Shown: piece after piece, positions 1-8,900 of the stretch | Numbering within the stretch: position 1 is the stretch's first letter | Layout: each line of letters begins with the position of its first letter | Source of the DNA: Mesorhizobium sp. 1M-11 | GTDB lineage: Bacteria; Pseudomonadota; Alphaproteobacteria; Rhizobiales; Rhizobiaceae | Assembly (NCBI RefSeq): GCF_001303895.1 | Contig: NZ_LJSD01000075.1 | Location: forward strand, 193,501 to 257,500 | Length of the DNA: 64,000 bases | Direction: 5' to 3' | Translations under genes and position numbers: made by a program | The notes under the pieces: model-generated | What the model saw: the letters and a program-made list of their open reading frames with translations, nothing else | What the model was told of the DNA's origin: nothing | The model's database searches: none

Positions 1-2
1 TG

Positions 3-653
3 CCGCCCAAGGGTCGCAAGCCGGTGTGGCCGACAGTAGGGAGCGACGGCTTGATCGTTTGGCCATCAGGCGACGATGCATTGACGGTGCGGGTCTACAC
101 CATCCGCGCAATCGACACCGTCGCCGGCTGGTTCGATATCGACTTCGTTCTGCACGAAGGCGACCACATGCCGGCTGCCACCTTTGCCGCCAACGCCAAG
201 GCGGGAGAGGTCATCGGCCTGTTCGGCCCCGGCGGCGGCGATGCCTCCGGCCAGCGCAATCTTCTCCTCTTCGGCGACGATACGGCGCTGCCGGCAATCG
301 GGCGGACGCTGGACAATCTCGCGCCCGGAAGCCGAGCCGACGTCTTCATCGAGGTCGACAGCCCCGCCGACACCCTGCCATTGGCCGAGGGCGACAATAT
401 CAACATCACCTGGCTCTATCGGCATGGCCGCGAACCCGGAACCGCCAATCTGCTCTCGCAGGCGTTGCAAAGCCTAGACCAGGCTTCCCTGGCCGATGAC
501 GTCTTCATCTGGGCCGGCTGCGAATTCGGCGATTTCCGCGAGCTTCGCCGCATCGCGCGCAAGGAATGGGGCCTGAAAAAGGATCGTCAGTTGATCGTCG
601 CCTACTGGCGCCGTGGAATATCTGGCGAGGAAGGCGTGAGAAGCGAGGAATAA
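3..653 (+). CDS. Siderophore-interacting protein (FAD-binding), 5' end outside window
   Basis: Probable NAD(P)H- or ferredoxin-linked ferric-siderophore reductase of the SIP family (YqjH/ViuB relatives), which releases iron in the cytoplasm. The reading frame is open from the first bases, so the N-terminal FAD-binding part is cut off. What remains shows the family landmarks in order: RVYTIR, the IDFVLHEGD segment, a glycine-rich GLFGPGGG loop, GDDTALPAIGR of the NAD-binding half, and the C-terminal FIWAGCE...RRIARKEWG...VAYWRRG block. The full-length family is about 250-280 residues, so roughly 50-70 are missing. It converges with the siderophore permease gene, 7 bases away, which supports the role. 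An internal GTG at 24 is not needed as a start. Confidence 0.85.
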   Translation, partial: PPKGRKPVWPTVGSDGLIVWPSGDDALTVRVYTIRAIDTVAGWFDIDFVLHEGDHMPAATFAANAKAGEVIGLFGPGGGDASGQRNLLLFGDDTALPAIGRTLDNLAPGSRADVFIEVDSPADTLPLAEGDNINITWLYRHGREPGTANLLSQALQSLDQASLADDVFIWAGCEFGDFRELRRIARKEWGLKKDRQLIVAYWRRGISGEEGVRSEE

Positions 654-660
654 CCTCGCC

Positions 661-1875
661 TCAGTTGCGGTCGGAAACCAGCGAGATTGCCGGAACAGCC
701 AGAAGCGCAAGCACCCCGGCAGCGGCGAAGAAGATGCCGTAACCGAAATGTTGCGCGGCATAGCCGGCGACCACGCCGCCCGCCATGCCGACCAAGGCAT
801 CCATGCATTGGAACAGCGTGAAATCCACACCGGCCTGTTTTGGGTCCGACCAGCGCATGAACTGCGCATAAAGCGCCACGAAGCCGAGCGCCATGACGCC
901 CGACGAGGCGAGGATCGCCACCACAATCAGCGCGGGCTGCGGGATGCCGCCCATCAGATTGTAGCAGGCGAAGAAGAACAGCCCCGCCGCCTGTAAGACC
1001 AGTGCCAGCACAAGCACGTTGCGCATGCCCCAGGATCTCACCAGGGCGCCGCCAAGCAGGGCCGCCGCCACGCCGACGAACATCGAGCCGATACCGTTGA
1101 TGAGGCCAACGGCGGTCAGGTCGAGCCCGGCGTCGATGAGGAATGGGCCCAGCATGCCGAGCGCCACCTTCTGCGCGACGACATAGATCGCCGCCGCGGC
1201 GAGACCACGCCGGATCTCCGGCCGCTTCAACGCAGTGACCAATGAGGGTACATGCCCGCGCGCCTCTTCCGGCATGATCGGCGTGGGCGCGAACAGGAAC
1301 GGCAGGCCAAGCAGAAGCAACAGGGCAGCCATCGTCCAGATGCCGATCTGCCAGCCGGAAACGTCGACCAGCATCAGGAACAGGCCACCGCCGAGCGCCG
1401 AACCCAGATAGGCGCCGCCAACCTGCGCGGCATTTCCCCAGCCGTGATATTCCTTGGCAAGGCTCTGCACCGCATAGCCGTCGCAGGCGATGTCGACGGT
1501 CGAGGCTGCAAAGGCAACGATGGTGAGCAAGGCAAGCACCGGCAGCACGGCGGCGGGGCCGATCGCGCCGACCGCGAACAGGCCGATCGCCGAAATGAGG
1601 CCGCCGGCAAACACGATTGCCGCGGTGCGGTTACGGCCGTTCGCCGGCAGACGGTAACGCTCCACCGCCGGCGACCACAGGAATTTCAGCGCCCAGGGCA
1701 GCACGATCAGCGACACCAACCCGATGCGGTCGAGCGGCACGCCTTCGCTGCGCATGATAGCCGGCAGGCCGATCCAGGTGATGCCGCCGATCACGCTCTG
1801 GGCGATGTAGAGCCCGCCGACCGCCGTCAGGACGGCGAGCGGCGATCCGGCCTTCCTTGAAACGATACCGTGCAT
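661..1875 (-). CDS. MFS siderophore permease, RhtX/FptX-like
   Basis: Inner-membrane transporter of 404 residues with about 12 hydrophobic segments, most similar by eye to the RhtX/FptX group (rhizobactin 1021 and pyochelin uptake) and more distantly to AmpG. These single-subunit permeases move an intact ferric siderophore from periplasm to cytoplasm in place of an ABC importer. Supporting features are the early GGITWIGLPAIMR segment, the LPWALKFLWSPAVERY motif typical of AmpG/RhtX-type proteins, and DIACDGYAV in the fourth helix region. The ATG overlaps the TGA of the upstream receptor gene by one base (TGATG), so the two are one operon and translation is probably coupled. The substrate cannot be read from the sequence. 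Confidence 0.85.
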   Translation of the reverse strand: MHGIVSRKAGSPLAVLTAVGGLYIAQSVIGGITWIGLPAIMRSEGVPLDRIGLVSLIVLPWALKFLWSPAVERYRLPANGRNRTAAIVFAGGLISAIGLFAVGAIGPAAVLPVLALLTIVAFAASTVDIACDGYAVQSLAKEYHGWGNAAQVGGAYLGSALGGGLFLMLVDVSGWQIGIWTMAALLLLLGLPFLFAPTPIMPEEARGHVPSLVTALKRPEIRRGLAAAAIYVVAQKVALGMLGPFLIDAGLDLTAVGLINGIGSMFVGVAAALLGGALVRSWGMRNVLVLALVLQAAGLFFFACYNLMGGIPQPALIVVAILASSGVMALGFVALYAQFMRWSDPKQAGVDFTLFQCMDALVGMAGGVVAGYAAQHFGYGIFFAAAGVLALLAVPAISLVSDRN

Positions 1876-3989
1876 CAGAACCGGTACCTCAGGCTGCCGA
1901 ACACCGAACGGCCCTCGTCGCGGTAGCAGTTGCCGGCCTGGCAGATCGTGCCCTGCTTGTTGAACAGGTTCTTGGCGTTCACCTGCAGCGTCAGGCCCTG
2001 CATATCGGGATTGCGATAGCCGAAATCATAGGACAGCGCGGCATCGACATAAGTCCGCGCGGCATTCTTGAAGCTGTTGGTGTCGTCGCCATAACTCTCG
2101 CTGGAATAGCGGATGCCTGCGCCGAGACCGAGCCCGGCCAGGGCATCGGCCTCGAACTTGTAGTGGCCCCACAGCGCCAGCACGTCGTTTGGCGTTGCCG
2201 ACAGCTCCTTGCCGATCGTTCCGTCAGCCCCTTTTTCGATCTTCATGCGCAGATGGGTATAGGAAGCGATCACGCCGAAACCATTGTCGAAGGACGCATT
2301 CGCTTCCAGCTCGATGCCGCGTGAGTTGAGGTCCAGCTGGCGCTGGCGCTGATTGCCCTGCTCGTCGAAGGTCGCATCGTAGACGAGACCATCCTTCTGG
2401 CTGATGTCGAAATAGGCGGCGCTGAGAACCGCGTTGGTGTCCGGAATCTCGTATTTGACGCCAACTTCCATCTGCTCGGCCGTCGTCGCTCGCGCCACGC
2501 GGCGGATGTTGGTCACCGGGTCGTAGACGTAGCCCATATTCGGCGAAAACGAGGTCGAGTAATTCGCATAGGGAATGATGCCCCAGTCAGTGCGGTAGGA
2601 GAGCCCGAGCCGCCAAGAAAAGTCGCGGTCGCGCTGCTTTGCCTTGTTGTATTCGGCATCGGTGGAAGCAGTGTCGACCCAGTCATAGCGGCCAGACGCG
2701 AACAGGGTGAAATTATTCCACTCCATCTGGTCGTGCAGATAGGCGCCGGTCTGGTTGAGTTCCTGTCCGCGCGTGAAGGGAACCGGTTGTGCGGCGATGT
2801 CGGCTGCCGAGACATAGGAAATCGCGCTGTGGGAGCCATAACGCGCCCAGCTGTAGTCGAGGCCTGCGACGGCGGTGTGTTTGACTGGCCCCGTATCGAA
2901 CGTGAACTGCGCCATGTTGTCGACGACGAAGTTCTTCATGTCCTCCTTGTAGTGGCCCCAATAACGCTTGAGCGGCTCGTCCGGCCCCGTCGCATAGTGG
3001 AGGCTGTACTCCATGTCGCTGTCGACGGCGTTGTAGCGAAGGTTCTGACGCACCGTCAGCAGGTCGTTGAACCGGTGCTCGAACTCGTAGCCGATGCGGC
3101 CCTGGTTCTGGCGGAAATCGTTCCAGGCAGGATCGCCTTCGTAGAGATCGGAGCGCACGCCATAGGAGGGATTGTAGAAGGAGGCCGTTCCGCCCGTGAC
3201 CGAGCGCGACAGTTCGCCCAGGATGGTGAGCTTGGTGTCTTCGTCCGGCTTGAAGGTGAAAGCAGGCGCGAAATAGGCCTTGTCGTCCGGATAGCCCGGC
3301 AATTCCGTCTCGCTTTTGCGGGCAAGACCGGTGAAGCGGTAGAGCAGGCTCTTGTCCTCGTTCGCCGGGCCGGTGATGTCGAACGCCCCCTGGTAGCGGT
3401 TGTATTCGCCGCCGAGCACTTCGATCTCGCGGAAGTTCTCGTCCTTCGGGCGCTTGGTGATGACGTTGACGATGCCGCCGGGGCCGCTGACGCCATAGAG
3501 CGACGAGGCGGGACCTTTGAGGATGGTGACGCCTTCGATGCCGTAAGGCTCGGTCTTGAACCAGGCGGAAGGGCCGTTGTACTGGCGCAGTCCATCGCGG
3601 AACATGCCGTTGTAGTAGGCCTGGAAGCCGCGCAGGAAAAAGGCGTCGTAGCGGCTGTCGAAGCCATAGGCATTGGGATTGGCGCTGGCGGTGTAGTTGA
3701 GCGCCTCGTTGAGAGAGCGCGGTTTCTGGTCCTCGATCTGGTCTTGTGTGATGACGGTGATCGCCTGCGGGATCTGCACGATCGGCGTATCGACCTTGGT
3801 GCCGTCGCGGTCCTGCTTGGCGACATAGCCGTCCTGTTTCAACGTGTCGCCGCTCTCGGATTCGAGAGTGATCTTTTCGAGCACCGTGGCGTCGCCGTCC
3901 TGGGCTTTTGCAGCCGACATCGGCACCAGCCATAGCGCGCTTCCGAGCGCCAAAATCTCAAGCCGGCGAACCAGTGACTGCGACCCCAT
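1875..3989 (-). CDS. TonB-dependent ferric siderophore receptor (FhuA-like)
   Basis: Outer-membrane gated channel for a ferric siderophore, 704 residues from the chosen ATG. A signal peptide (residues 1-29, ending SAAKA) is followed by a TonB-box-like TVLEKITL, a plug domain (about 55-190, with IPQAITVIT, the DAFFLRGF segment and LKGPASSLYG), and a 22-strand-type barrel ending in the expected terminal Phe (SLRYRF). A CysX5Cys pair near the C-terminus (TICQAGNCYR) is common in FhuA-like receptors. The frame is open 39 codons further upstream, but the ATG at 3989 is preceded by AAGGAG at good distance and gives the signal peptide. An iron-box palindrome lies about 40-55 bases upstream. Siderophore biosynthesis genes are not in the window. 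Confidence 0.93.
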   Translation of the reverse strand: MGSQSLVRRLEILALGSALWLVPMSAAKAQDGDATVLEKITLESESGDTLKQDGYVAKQDRDGTKVDTPIVQIPQAITVITQDQIEDQKPRSLNEALNYTASANPNAYGFDSRYDAFFLRGFQAYYNGMFRDGLRQYNGPSAWFKTEPYGIEGVTILKGPASSLYGVSGPGGIVNVITKRPKDENFREIEVLGGEYNRYQGAFDITGPANEDKSLLYRFTGLARKSETELPGYPDDKAYFAPAFTFKPDEDTKLTILGELSRSVTGGTASFYNPSYGVRSDLYEGDPAWNDFRQNQGRIGYEFEHRFNDLLTVRQNLRYNAVDSDMEYSLHYATGPDEPLKRYWGHYKEDMKNFVVDNMAQFTFDTGPVKHTAVAGLDYSWARYGSHSAISYVSAADIAAQPVPFTRGQELNQTGAYLHDQMEWNNFTLFASGRYDWVDTASTDAEYNKAKQRDRDFSWRLGLSYRTDWGIIPYANYSTSFSPNMGYVYDPVTNIRRVARATTAEQMEVGVKYEIPDTNAVLSAAYFDISQKDGLVYDATFDEQGNQRQRQLDLNSRGIELEANASFDNGFGVIASYTHLRMKIEKGADGTIGKELSATPNDVLALWGHYKFEADALAGLGLGAGIRYSSESYGDDTNSFKNAARTYVDAALSYDFGYRNPDMQGLTLQVNAKNLFNKQGTICQAGNCYRDEGRSVFGSLRYRF

Positions 3990-4030
3990 GTTTTGTCTCC
4001 TTTTTCGAGTGCAGCCTCGCCTCACAAATA

Positions 4031-4045
4031 TGACTATTTGAGTCA
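4031..4045 (-). promoter_or_regulatory. IRO box (RirA-type iron operator)
   Basis: The sequence TGACTATTTGAGTCA is a perfect inverted repeat (5-base arms, 5-base centre) and fits the TGA-N9-TCA iron-responsive operator described for rhizobial RirA. It sits 42-56 bases upstream of the receptor ATG, where it would block the promoter. RirA represses siderophore uptake under iron sufficiency, so the receptor-permease operon should be induced by iron starvation. The motif match is seen; the regulator is inferred. Confidence 0.7.
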
Positions 4046-4226
4046 AGTATATTTGCGCGATTTTGCGATCGCATCCACATCGTGTGGCGGTTGCGCCACT
4101 GCCCACACCGGCGCCGACGACAACGTGAACGGGCTTTTCGCCACGCCGCCTCGCCTTTGCCGTGTTTGCTGCTATGATTTTGAATCGTGAGGCCGCGCCA
4201 TTCCGGCCGGCTTTCCGGAAGAGCCG

Positions 4227-6809
4227 ATGACAGAGCGACCCACATCCGGCACCGATCGCAGCCTGGCGGCACGACTGGCCGCCAGCAGGCTGGCGACGCG
4301 CGCCGTGATCGTCGTCGAGCGCGCCTGGCCTCTGGTGCTGCCCTTCCTGCTTGTCGTCGCGCTATTCTTGTCCGCTGCCTGGCTCGGCCTCTTCACGCGA
4401 CTGCCGGACATGGCCCGACTTGGCCTCGTCGGCCTGTTTGGCATCGCAGCACTTGCCGCGCTTTATCCGTTGCGTTTCTTCAAGCTGCCAACGGCGTCCG
4501 AAATCGACAGCCGCATAGAAACCGCCAATGCCCTGCTGCACAGCCCGGTGCGGGTGCAGACGGATCGGCCAGGCGGTCAGGCAGGTGATTTTGCACAGGC
4601 GCTGTGGCGCGAGCACCAGAAGCGCATGGCCGCCAGGCTCGGCTCGCTGGGTACCGATCTTCCCTCCACCGGCGTCGCCCGGCGCGACCCCTGGGCTGTC
4701 CGCGCGGTTGTCGCGCTGTTGCTGGTGGTTGCGCTGGCCTTTTCTTATGGTCCGCAGGGTGGCCGCGTCGGCGATGCCTTCCTTGCGGCAGGCACGCGTG
4801 ATGCTGTGCCGCCGCGTATCGACGCCTGGGTGACGCCGCCCACCTATACCGGCAAGCCGCCGCTGTTCCTGAGCGCGGACGCCACGCGCAAGGACGCCAC
4901 CTTTACCGTACCGCAGGGCAGCGACGTGACCGTACGCATCACCGGCGGCGCGAATGAGGAAACAGTCGTCTATGACGAGGCGAGTGGCAACAGCCGCGAA
5001 ATCAAGCCCGATGCGCCCGCCGCTTCAGACGCAACCGCCGCTGACCAGCCTGCAATTGCCGATGCTCCACGCCAATTCAATGGAAAGCTCATCGCCGATG
5101 GCGCGCTGGTGCTGAAGTCCGCTGACGACGAGCTTGGCCGCTGGTCCTTCGTCGTGACACCCGACACCGCACCGCAGATCCGCTTCGCCGGCGAGCCGCG
5201 GCGCGCCGCGAACGGGACCGCGGAAATCAACTATCAGATCGATGACGACTACGGTCCGGCAAAAGCGCTCGCGGAGTTCAAGCTCGCCGAGCAGCAGGCG
5301 CCGAACGCCCGCCCGCTCTACGGCGCACCGGAGATGCCGCTGGCATTGCCGCGACGCGGCGCCAAGAACAATGCCGCACGCACCACCAAGGACCTGACCG
5401 ACCATGTCTGGGCGGGCGCAAGCGTTAAGGTGACGCTGGAAGCGGCAGACGGTGCCGGCCAGATTGCCCGCAGCGAAACCAAGACCTGGACCTTGCCGGA
5501 AAGGCCGTTCGCCAACCCGCTGGCGCGTGCCGTCATCGAACAGCGCCGGCTTTTGGCGCTGGATGCCAACGCCAGGCCGCGCGTGCTCGATCTGATGGAT
5601 GCGATCACGCTCCGTCCCGAGGACACGTTCGATTCGATGTCGAACTACCTTGGACTGATGAGCGCCCGCAGCCGCCTGAAGCTTGCCGGCACAGACGACG
5701 AGTTGCGCGGGGTCGTTTCCTATCTATGGGATCTGGCGCTGGGCATCGAGAATGGCAGCCTGTCGAACGCCGAGAAGCGGTTGCGTCAGGCGCAGCAGGC
5801 CTTGCAGGACGCGCTGCAGAACGGCGCCAGCGACGAGGAAATCGACAAGCTCATGAAAGAGCTGCGCCAGGCGATGGCCGATTTCATGCGCGAATTCGCG
5901 CAGCGCAATCCCCAGGGCAAGGAACAGCCGCTGCCGGACGACGCGCGCGTCCTCAGCGAAAACGACCTCAAGCGCATGATGGATCAGATCGAGGACCTGG
6001 CGAAGTCCGGCGATCGTGACAAGGCGCAGCAATTGCTCTCCGAACTGCAGGACATGATGAACAATCTGCGCACGGCCCGCCGCCAGGGCCAGAATCAGCA
6101 GAACAGCGAGATGCGCCAGCAGATGGACAAGCTTGGCGAGATCATGCGCCGCCAGCAGGAGATGATGAACGAGACCTACCGTACCGATCGCCAGCAGCGC
6201 GGCCGGAACGGAGAAGAGGGATCCGAACAGGATATGCCGGGCCAGGAAGGCCAACAGCGGCCGGACAGCAATGAGGGCCAGCAGAATGGCGCCGGTGGCG
6301 ACAAGCCGATGACGCCGGAGGAGTTCGCCGATGCGCTGAAACAGCTGCAGGAAGGCCAGGGCAAGCTCAAGAGCGATCTGGAGAAGCTGAAGAAGGGTCT
6401 GGAAGGCATGGGCCTGGAGCCGAACGAGGGCTTCGGCGAGGCTGGCCGGTCGATGGGTGACGCGGAACAGTCCCTGGGTGGCGGCGAAAGCGGCGCTGCC
6501 GTCGGCCAGCAAGGCCGTGCGCTGGAGGCGCTGCGACGCGGCGCCAAGGACATGATGCAGCAATTGCAGGCGATGCAAGGCGACGACGGCAACGCACAGG
6601 GCACCCGGCAACGCGGTGCCAACCGTGATCCGCTCGACAGACCGACGCGGTCCGATGGTCCAGACGACAACAGTACGGTCAAGGTCCCCGACCAGATCGA
6701 CATGCAGCGTGCCCGCGAGATCCTGGAAGCGATCCGCAAGCGGCTCGGCAATGCGCTGAGCCCGGAAATCGAGCGCAGCTATCTGGAGCGTTTGCTGAAC
6801 CTCAAGTGA
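4227..6809 (+). CDS. TIGR02302/DUF4175 family membrane protein
   Basis: A long (860 residue) protein of a family found mainly in alphaproteobacteria; no biochemical function is established. Two hydrophobic segments near residues 35-55 and 62-80 and a third near 155-175 anchor it, with a large, probably periplasmic, domain following. Residues about 520-850 are low complexity, rich in Met, Gln, Glu, Asp and Gly (for example QQNSEMRQQMDKLGEIMRRQ), and look like coiled coil with disordered linkers. The length and this composition match the family. GGAAGAG precedes the ATG. It is divergent from the siderophore receptor operon and followed by a palindromic repeat. A cell-envelope role is only a guess from topology. 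Confidence 0.85.
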   Translation: MTERPTSGTDRSLAARLAASRLATRAVIVVERAWPLVLPFLLVVALFLSAAWLGLFTRLPDMARLGLVGLFGIAALAALYPLRFFKLPTASEIDSRIETANALLHSPVRVQTDRPGGQAGDFAQALWREHQKRMAARLGSLGTDLPSTGVARRDPWAVRAVVALLLVVALAFSYGPQGGRVGDAFLAAGTRDAVPPRIDAWVTPPTYTGKPPLFLSADATRKDATFTVPQGSDVTVRITGGANEETVVYDEASGNSREIKPDAPAASDATAADQPAIADAPRQFNGKLIADGALVLKSADDELGRWSFVVTPDTAPQIRFAGEPRRAANGTAEINYQIDDDYGPAKALAEFKLAEQQAPNARPLYGAPEMPLALPRRGAKNNAARTTKDLTDHVWAGASVKVTLEAADGAGQIARSETKTWTLPERPFANPLARAVIEQRRLLALDANARPRVLDLMDAITLRPEDTFDSMSNYLGLMSARSRLKLAGTDDELRGVVSYLWDLALGIENGSLSNAEKRLRQAQQALQDALQNGASDEEIDKLMKELRQAMADFMREFAQRNPQGKEQPLPDDARVLSENDLKRMMDQIEDLAKSGDRDKAQQLLSELQDMMNNLRTARRQGQNQQNSEMRQQMDKLGEIMRRQQEMMNETYRTDRQQRGRNGEEGSEQDMPGQEGQQRPDSNEGQQNGAGGDKPMTPEEFADALKQLQEGQGKLKSDLEKLKKGLEGMGLEPNEGFGEAGRSMGDAEQSLGGGESGAAVGQQGRALEALRRGAKDMMQQLQAMQGDDGNAQGTRQRGANRDPLDRPTRSDGPDDNSTVKVPDQIDMQRAREILEAIRKRLGNALSPEIERSYLERLLNLK

Positions 6810-6820
6810 TCACCGGCGGC

Positions 6821-6925
6821 TAGAGCATTTTGTAGCCAAGTGGAATCACTTGGCGTTACAAAAATGCGGCGAAAACAAAAACTTAGAGCGTTTCCGCGTT
6901 TCCGTGAAAAACGGAAACGCTCCAA
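6821..6925. repeat. Intergenic palindromic repeat, family A, copy 1
   Basis: Composite element. The first half has the palindrome CCAAGTGGAATCACTTGG followed by CGTTACAAAAATGCGGCGAAAACAAA; the second half is TTAGAGCGTTTCCGC followed by a hairpin of TTTCCGTGAAAAACGGAAA and GCTC. The same modules recur at 14969, 15071, 29350, 39530 and 62591. It lies between convergent genes (the DUF4175 protein and plsC) and may act as a terminator for either. Confidence 0.9.
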
Positions 6926-6950
6926 AGACCGACTCGATCGAGCGTCGGCG

Positions 6951-7736
6951 TCAGGCAACCCCGAGTTCCGCCAGCCGTTTGGCGGCGGTCGGCGGCAGCG
7001 GTGGCGCATTGTCCGACCCGGCCGCTTCGATCAGAAACGCGTCGCAGGCCGCTTCCGTCTCGCCGATCAGTCGCCGCATGAACTCTTCCTTGTCGAGCCC
7101 CGGTGGAATCGGCGGCAGGAAACGCGCCTTGATGGTACCGGGAAAACGCAGGAACTTGCGACGCGGCCAATAGAGGCCGGCGACATGGGCGACGGGAACC
7201 ACCGGCACGCCGAGCTGCGAATAGAGTTCGACAATGCCGTATTTATAGGCCGGTTCATCGCCCGGCGCGCGGCGCGTTCCTTCGGGATAGATGATGAGCT
7301 GGCGTGGATTGCGCGCCAGCTCCGCCCTGGTGGCGGCAATCACTGCCTTGAGCGCTTTTGAGCGGCTGCCGCGATCGACCGGGATCATCCGCATCTTCAT
7401 GATGTACCAGCCGAAGAAGGGTATCCAGGTCAATTCGCGCTTGAGGATGTAGAGCGGATCCTTGAGATACGGAAAGAAGGCGATGGTATCCCAGAAGGAC
7501 TGGTGCTTCGGCGCCAGGATGAAAGAACCTTCAGGCAGGTTTTCCGTGCCGGTTATCTCGCTCTCGGTGCGGCCGATAACCTTGTAGAGCCACATGCTGG
7601 TTCGCGACCAGAACTTCGGCACGAACCAGGCTCGGTCGCGCGGCGACAGGAAATAATAGGGTGTCCACAGGATCATCTGAACGATGAGACTGAGATAGAA
7701 GACGAAATTGAACGCCAGCGAGCGGATGTAGAGCAT
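6951..7736 (-). CDS. plsC: 1-acyl-sn-glycerol-3-phosphate acyltransferase (PlsC family)
   Basis: Membrane-associated acyltransferase that adds the second acyl chain to lysophosphatidic acid in phospholipid synthesis. The 261-residue protein starts with a hydrophobic segment (residues 5-28) and carries the family blocks: HX4D as HQSFWD, the FPYLKDPLYILKREL block, VDRGSRSKALK, and the substrate block YPEGTRRAPG followed by YKYGIVELY. In relatives plsC-like genes often lie behind ftsE-ftsX-ydcF in the same direction; here a LysR/flavin-protein pair separates it from them. Whether it is the main PlsC or a paralogue (for example OlsA-like) cannot be decided from this window. Confidence 0.88.
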   Translation of the reverse strand: MLYIRSLAFNFVFYLSLIVQMILWTPYYFLSPRDRAWFVPKFWSRTSMWLYKVIGRTESEITGTENLPEGSFILAPKHQSFWDTIAFFPYLKDPLYILKRELTWIPFFGWYIMKMRMIPVDRGSRSKALKAVIAATRAELARNPRQLIIYPEGTRRAPGDEPAYKYGIVELYSQLGVPVVPVAHVAGLYWPRRKFLRFPGTIKARFLPPIPPGLDKEEFMRRLIGETEAACDAFLIEAAGSDNAPPLPPTAAKRLAELGVA

Positions 7737-7837
7737 TCGGGAAGCCTGTGAAGAAGCGCGTGTTCGTTACACCATGAACGGGCAAAAAGGAATGACGGCG
7801 CAGCTTGCCCAATCGACGCTTTGTCCGGCGCTGTTTT

Positions 7838-8743
7838 TCAAATGCCGAGCCCGGCCAGGCGCGCCTTCAGCCGCGGCGCTCCAAAATCCAGGAACGCGCG
7901 CAGCTTGAGCGGTAGCAAGCCACGCCCGGCGTGGACCAGACTGACCGGCCAGGGTTCGGGTTCGAAATCCTCCAGGATCAACTTCAACACACCCGACCGC
8001 ACAGCGTCCGCCACCTGATAGGACAGCACCCTGGCGACACCAACGCCGGCCGCCGCTGCATCGATGGCAGCTTCGGCGGTGTTGATCGTCAGCCGCGATC
8101 GCACGGGCACCGCGATCTCCCTTTGCCCCTCCGTGAATGTCCACGCCGCCGGCAGCGCCAACCGCTCGACAGTCACGCAGTGGTGGGCGCTCAACTCCTG
8201 AGGCGTTCCGGGCACGCCATGGGCTTCGAGATAGGCGGGGCTGGCGCAGGCCACGCGGCGGATCGACCCCACCCTGACCGCGACCATGCTGGAATCCGGC
8301 AAACGTCCGATGCGCACGGCAAGATCGATGTGCTCCTCGACCAGTCGCCGCAACGTATCGGACTGGGTGAGCCTGACATCCACCTCCGGATAGGCAGCCA
8401 GGAAATCCACCACGACCGGCAGCACGTGCAGGCGCCCGAAGACGATGGGGGCCGTCACCACCAGCTCACCCCGTGCCTGGCTGTATTCACCGGCCGCGGC
8501 CTGCTCGGCCTCCTCGACATCTTCCAGGATGCGCCGGCAGGAGGCGAGATAGGAACGTCCTGCTTCGGTCAGCTCGAGCCGGCGGGTCGAGCGGTTGAGC
8601 AGCCGTGTCCCAAGGTGCTTTTCGAGATCGGAAAGCCTGCGGCTCACGGTAGCCAGAGGCATGCCGAGGCCACGGCCTGCAGCCGAGAGGCTGCCGGCTT
8701 CCGCCACGGTCACGAACAGTGACATCGAACCCAGACGATCCAT
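7838..8743 (-). CDS. LysR family transcriptional regulator
   Basis: A 301-residue LysR regulator. The N-terminal winged helix (about 1-60) has the expected pattern (FVTVAEAGSLSAAGRGLGMP, then RLSDLEKHLGTRLLNRSTRR); the rest is a periplasmic-binding-protein-like effector domain. The ATG at 8743 begins MDRLGSMSLF, the usual LysR opening; an open frame 14 codons upstream is not needed. The gene is divergent from the flavin-binding protein gene at 8901, the classic LysR arrangement, so that gene is the probable target. The shared region contains AATATTCGGAAT, a short partly symmetric site. The inducer is unknown. Confidence 0.88.
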   Translation of the reverse strand: MDRLGSMSLFVTVAEAGSLSAAGRGLGMPLATVSRRLSDLEKHLGTRLLNRSTRRLELTEAGRSYLASCRRILEDVEEAEQAAAGEYSQARGELVVTAPIVFGRLHVLPVVVDFLAAYPEVDVRLTQSDTLRRLVEEHIDLAVRIGRLPDSSMVAVRVGSIRRVACASPAYLEAHGVPGTPQELSAHHCVTVERLALPAAWTFTEGQREIAVPVRSRLTINTAEAAIDAAAAGVGVARVLSYQVADAVRSGVLKLILEDFEPEPWPVSLVHAGRGLLPLKLRAFLDFGAPRLKARLAGLGI

Positions 8744-8900
8744 CACTCTTCCAATATTCGGAATAACGCCTTCCAGCAACGCCATCTACTTCTGCAATGC
8801 GAAAGATACCAGTTTCAGACGAATTCGCCGCCCGCAGCCCAATGGCACGCGGCGGCTCGTGCGACTGGCTCTGCCGGGAGCAATGGACAAGGAGACCGCG

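Noticed and set aside
2733-3935. 400-codon frame antisense to the TonB-dependent receptor
   Set aside because: Arg/Val/Ala-rich composition without domain features; a shadow frame caused by GC-rich third codon positions of the receptor gene.
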